Shown piece after piece: positions 8,082-10,636 of a stretch of 10,636 bases of DNA (position 1 is its first letter; every line of letters starts with the position of its first letter). The stretch is taken from contig SDVU01000770.1 in the NCBI GenBank assembly GCA_016256075.1, forward strand, positions 1 to 10,636, written 5' to 3'. Source of the DNA: Dictyocoela muelleri. Lineage: Eukaryota; Microsporidia. Both the position numbers and the translations under genes were made by a program. The notes beneath the pieces were generated by a model, which was not told the origin of the DNA, made no database searches, and worked only from the letters and a program-made list of their open reading frames with translations.

Positions 8082-8165
8082 AATATATATATTCTTTGTT
8101 TTTGTACTTTTTCTTATGCTCTTTTAATTTTTAGTTTTCTAACTTTACCAAATCGGAACAGTTTC

Positions 8166-8173
8166 GATTTTTT
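8166..8173. repeat. Right copy of possible 8-bp target-site duplication GATTTTTT
   Basis: It directly follows the right terminus GGAACAGTTTC and repeats 1041-1048. The T-run is longer here, so the edge is soft. It is meaningful mainly because 8 bp is the length known for Merlin elements. Confidence 0.5.
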
Positions 8174-9312
8174 TTATATAAAAATAAATAAGATCGCTTC
8201 AAAATTTCTCTATATTTGGTGTATAAACTATGGGTGGCGCATGATCAAAAGAATTAGTAGATGATGGCTTTAATACGTTTATAATTGTTTTGTGAGTAAA
8301 ATACTCACTGAAAACATGTCATATATCTGTTATTTCTATCTTTCATGGATAAACATTATATCGCATGAATCTTCAACTTGATTTTGTGTTTCTACTTTCT
8401 TCTAGCAATTTAAAAACATTATTTCTATCTCTTTCTATTCACCATATACTTACTTTCTATATGTAAATCTCCCGCGATTATACTTTATATTAAAAAACAG
8501 GCTATCATAAATTTCGAGAATTTCGGGTTTTTATTTATATGTAAAAATCCCGTTTATCACTGTTCTAAGCAATACAATTGCATAAAAGCCGCTCTAGAAA
8601 TGCTAAAACAACAGTAAAGCGTGTCTATATCAATATAAATTATATACAACCTTGACTTAGCAGTCACATTAATATACTTATACAATATTTAAAATATTTA
8701 AGCATATCACAATTACAGTGTTTTGTCTTAAATTATCAGATCTTATACTTTTAGTGAAAGCTAAAGGCCCTCTATATGTCCCGAGAACTACACGTTGTGA
8801 CCTCTTTAAATAAGCAAGCCTATATGAAACTATATGCATGTTTATACAGATTATATATAGTATTAAATTTTCTAAGCATATTTTTATAAGGAGAAATCTA
8901 AGATCACTCGAAATTATAATAATCTGTTTAAAAGTATAATAATAGACAATGAAAAAAAATTGATTATATATATAATGCTCAATTAATCTCCAAGTAATTA
9001 TATATAACCAGGTAATTATATCTCATCATTGATAATACTAAATTTTGGAGAGTCTGACCATTTAAGCGTAAAAAAAATCAAAACATCGATTTTTCTCAAA
9101 AATATCGAAACCAGCAAACCGCCAAAAATTTAATTTAGAATATTAACAGTTTTAAGAGTTCACAGTATAAAGATTTTACGTTTGGATTAGTTTACAATTG
9201 GAAAAGTTCCCGATTGGGACGGTGTATAATCAGCACAGTTCACAATCTGTCGGATATTTATTCGAGCATTATATTTAATATGATAATTCTTTGTGTAATG
9301 AGAAAATAAGAA
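8174..9312. other. AT-rich DNA with no recognisable gene
   Basis: No convincing coding region or RNA gene is seen on either strand. Small features: a perfect 7-bp stem GTGAGTA/TACTCAC at 8292-8308, and a loosely repeated TATATGTAAA-x-x-TCCCG motif near 8458 and 8537. There is also a doubled GTAATTATAT near 8994 and 9012. A weakly tRNA-like stretch near 9205-9280 was examined and rejected. Confidence 0.55.
8292..8308. repeat. Small perfect hairpin
   Basis: GTGAGTA, three A's, TACTCAC: a perfect 7-bp stem with a 3-base loop, in a region with no gene. It could form a small stem-loop or be chance; no role can be assigned. Confidence 0.5.
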
Positions 9313-9439
9313 AAATTTCGGTTCATGCTGCATATACGCCTTTTTTCAGATTTTACGCCTTTTAAAAAAATATAAAATTACAAAAACCAAATATTTATTT
9401 TAAATAAAATAAAAACATTGTTAAATCGTTTACTCTTTT
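9313..9439. repeat. Left terminal inverted repeat
   Basis: It pairs with 10461-10588. Key matched blocks are TTTCGGTTCAT, TATAAAATTACAAAAAC and AAAAACATTGTTAAA. The few differences are mostly single bases, so the element is younger than the LTR element or was kept alike by exchange. Confidence 0.85.
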
Positions 9440-9475
9440 AATAATTAAGGCCAATATATATTCAATTATGGAACC

Positions 9476-9519
9476 AAGGCCGCGTGACCGGGTATACCTT
9501 TCCCCGGTCACACGGCCTT
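9476..9519. repeat. GC-rich 17-bp hairpin
   Basis: The left arm AAGGCCGCGTGACCGGG (9476-9492) pairs with CCCGGTCACACGGCCTT (9503-9519) at 16 of 17 positions around a 10-base loop. It stands out sharply because the surrounding DNA is nearly all A and T. It is too short for a normal MITE. It could be the tips of a collapsed foldback element, a protein-binding palindrome or a terminator-like stem; nothing decides among these. Confidence 0.85.
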
Positions 9520-9821
9520 AAAGAAACAAAAATAGAATAAAAATACGTTAAATAAGGAGAGAAATGTTTCTTTAATCAAATTAAATAACCACCCAGGCTT
9601 TTATAAGCACTTGATATCCTTTAATATTTCTAAGGAAGGAGGGTTTAGTTTAAAAATATATGAAATGTACTAAGTGTGGTGTTTAAATAAAAGTTTTCCT
9701 TAATCAATAATATATGCTTAGCGCATGTTTAAGATGTAAAAATTAAGATTGTAGAAAACGAAGGGTCTGTTAAAAATGAATTTTCCTTATATTTTTTCAT
9801 TTATAAAATACTGAATCATAT
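9520..9821. other. Unassigned interior of the TIR element
   Basis: About 300 AT-rich bases between the GC-rich hairpin and the next foldback. I see no coding frame, repeat or RNA gene. A purine-rich patch TAAGGAAGGAGGG lies near 9631. Confidence 0.4.
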
Positions 9822-10019
9822 ACTGTTCATACTGCATTTTTTTTGAGGGGTGAAAGAATAACCAGAACACAGTGGTTTTTTTTAATGATAAATTCTAAAA
9901 TGCCATCATTTATTATTTTTAATAAAAATGTAAACATTTTTAATTTATCAGATTAAAATACTTCTGTTTTCGGCTTTTTCTTCCCCTCCCCCCAAATAAA
10001 AAGGGGCAGTATGAACAGT
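9822..10019. mobile_element. Small foldback MITE (about 198 bp)
   Basis: ACTGTTCATACTGC at 9822-9835 is matched exactly by its complement GCAGTATGAACAGT at 10006-10019. Inside this, the GAGGGG near 9845 pairs with CCCCTCCCCCC near 9983, and weaker pairing continues through AATGATAAATT-type sequence toward a centre near 9931 (AAAATGTAAACATTTT). No protein is encoded and no clear flanking duplication is seen. The tip ACTGTTC resembles the tip of the Merlin element at 1050 (AACTGTTCC), which may be chance. Confidence 0.72.
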
Positions 10020-10250
10020 GTTAACCTGATATCTTGAAAAAAACCTTTCTTGATTAGTTTAGGTTTAGGAATTTTTTTCTAAGACGAGTGAATATTAAGA
10101 TATCTGCCGAATATGGCATTAAATAGTCTTTGGTTAATTGTCACAGAAAAACAAACAATTTTCAAAATTCATAATTTTTTTTTGCCTTTTTTCAAATAAA
10201 ATTGTTGTAAGGACCCCTTTTGGTCATGGACAGACACACTGCCTTTCTCC
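10020..10250. other. Unassigned interior of the TIR element
   Basis: About 230 bases of AT-rich DNA between the two inner foldbacks. GGACCCCTTTTGGTCATGG near 10211 contains a small imperfect palindrome. No gene is seen. Confidence 0.35.
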
Positions 10251-10436
10251 GAATATGTATTCAAAATGTTGTACTCTGCTAATACTAACTTTAGAACGCA
10301 AGAAAGACTTAGTAATTGATTACAATATTTCTATATTTTGAGTATGAATATATAGAAGGATTGTGGTCAATAACTAAGTCTTTCATGCGTTCTAAAGTAG
10401 GTTTCAGCTAAGTACAACATTTTGAATACATAATTC
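10251..10436. repeat. Long near-perfect foldback (palindrome of about 186 bp)
   Basis: The left arm from GTATTCAAAATGTTGTACT (10257) is the reverse complement of the right arm ending AGTACAACATTTTGAATAC (about 10430). Further matched blocks are TTTAGAACGCA against TGCGTTCTAAA, GAAAGACTTAGT against ACTAAGTCTTTC, and TTCTATAT against ATATAGAA, closing on a short centre near 10341. The arms agree at roughly 85-90 percent. Only a few bases of loop remain, so the single strand could form one long hairpin. It is probably a foldback MITE inserted in the larger element, or the source of a hairpin small RNA; neither is shown by sequence alone. Confidence 0.85.
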
Positions 10437-10460
10437 AATATATATGGGCTTCAAATATTG

Positions 10461-10588
10461 AAAATAGTAAACGCTTTAACAATGTTTTTATTTTTATATA
10501 AAATAAATATTTAGTTTTTGTAATTTTATATTTTTTTAAAAGAGCGTGAAATCTGAAAGAGGCGGTTATGCAGAATGAACCGAAATTT
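10461..10588. repeat. Right terminal inverted repeat
   Basis: It is the reverse complement of 9313-9439 and ends GCAGAATGAACCGAAATTT. The sequence after it (CAATATATTT) does not repeat the bases before the left repeat, so the insertion site is not confirmed by a target duplication. Confidence 0.85.
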
Positions 10589-10636
10589 CAATATATTTAT
10601 TCAGAAACTTATATTATATAGATTGATTATAAATCA

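Larger units (their letters stand above)
1049..8165 (-). mobile_element. Decayed Merlin (IS1016/ISXO2-like) DNA transposon carrying two later insertions
   Basis: I read this whole span as one cut-and-paste transposon. The two outer ends match as inverted repeats: AGAACTGTTCC from 1049, and GAAACTGTTCC as the reverse complement of the right end. The match runs on through about 70 bases with the shared core GAAAACTAAAAATTAAAA. Between them lies one transposase gene of the Merlin type on the minus strand (6999-6280 and 1532-1444). Leaving out the LTR element (about 4.75 kb) and the insert near 7321-8081 (about 0.76 kb), the element would be about 1.6 kb, a sensible size for Merlin. Its ends are unusual because each is a foldback of about 310 bp rather than a simple short inverted repeat. 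The other reading is three neighbours: two foldback MITEs flanking a Merlin gene whose own ends are lost. The matching termini and 8-bp flanking repeats favour a single element, though not decisively. Confidence 0.55.
7098..8165. repeat. Foldback at the right end of the Merlin element, split by an insertion
   Basis: The left arm is about 7098-7240. The right arm is about 7254-7320 and resumes at about 8082-8165. The arms meet at a sharp hairpin (see 7229-7260). The outer parts pair well: GGTAGAGTTTGAAAACTAAA near 7104 against TTTAGTTTTCTAACTTTACC near 8130, and AGCATAAGAAAAAGTACA near 7132 against TGTACTTTTTCTTATGCT near 8103. It belongs to the same family as 1049-1363. The break at 7320/8082 falls at the spot where the undivided copy continues, which shows that the material between arrived later. 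Confidence 0.8.
9313..10588. mobile_element. Non-autonomous DNA element with about 127-bp terminal inverted repeats
   Basis: The left repeat (9313-9439) begins AAATTTCGGTTCATGCTGCA. The right repeat (10461-10588) is its reverse complement, beginning AAATTTCGGTTCATTCTGCA from the outside. They match at about 88 percent by eye, through TTTTTCAGATTTTACGCC-type and AATATTTATTTTA blocks to CGTTTACT near the inner end. The 1.02 kb between holds no transposase or other coding region; a short plus-strand open frame near 10138-10341 runs through a palindrome and is not credible. I found no matching target duplication at the outer edges. The family is not recognised. It contains three smaller palindromes, listed separately, which may be later insertions. 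Confidence 0.8.

Noticed and set aside
9205-9280. tRNA-like stretch: GTGTATAATCAGCA as a D arm, TTCACAA as an anticodon loop, ATTCGAGC as a T loop, all at about tRNA spacing
   Set aside because: The acceptor and T stems do not pair, and the anticodon stem pairs only when shifted by one base. At most a long-dead tRNA or SINE head; more likely chance.
10138-10341. Plus-strand open frame of 67 codons
   Set aside because: Low-complexity start, then one arm of the 10251-10436 palindrome; no motif, and no reason to expect a protein.
1-10636. CRISPR array, bacterial operon or phage content
   Set aside because: No evenly spaced direct repeats, no ribosome-binding-site spacing and no prokaryotic genes; the Merlin transposase has bacterial insertion-sequence relatives, but the LTR element and MITEs mark the DNA as eukaryotic.

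Overview
This is a strongly AT-rich, gene-poor stretch of eukaryotic DNA. I find no intact host gene on either strand. Everything recognisable is the wreckage of mobile elements, several inserted into one another. The organism cannot be fixed from this window. A eukaryote with many repeats, low GC, Ty3/Gypsy elements and Merlin (IS1016/ISXO2-like) DNA transposons fits, and a repeat-rich microsporidian or an AT-rich invertebrate would both be reasonable guesses (low confidence, inference only).

Layout. (1) 1-1040: AT-rich DNA with no gene seen. (2) 1049-8165: what I read as one decayed Merlin-type DNA transposon, minus strand, bounded by matching termini (AGAACTGTTCC on the left, GAAACTGTTCC as the reverse complement on the right) and a possible 8-bp target duplication GATTTTTT. 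Each end is a foldback (palindromic) block: 1049-1363 on the left and about 7098-8165 on the right. The transposase gene runs from 6999 down to 6280 and resumes at 1532 down to 1444. (3) 1533-6279: an old Ty3/Gypsy LTR retrotransposon, minus strand, lying inside the transposase gene. Its LTRs are about 284 bp each (1533-1815 and 5995-6279), with a 5-bp flanking repeat CCCAG/CCTAG. Between them, in element order, are gag, protease, reverse transcriptase, RNase H and integrase remains. It is broken in many places. (4) About 7321-8081: a further element with imperfect terminal inverted repeats, inserted into one arm of the right-hand foldback. (5) 8174-9312: AT-rich DNA with no gene. (6) 9313-10588: a non-autonomous element with about 127-bp terminal inverted repeats. 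Inside it sit three separate palindromes: a GC-rich hairpin (9476-9519), a foldback element (9822-10019) and a long near-perfect foldback (10251-10436).

Order of events inferred from the nesting: the Merlin element landed first, the LTR element then landed inside its transposase gene, and independently a MITE landed in its right foldback arm. All have since decayed. The clearest single result is that the two transposase pieces on either side of the LTR element are consecutive parts of one gene, in the same reading frame once one copy of the 5-bp flanking repeat is discounted.
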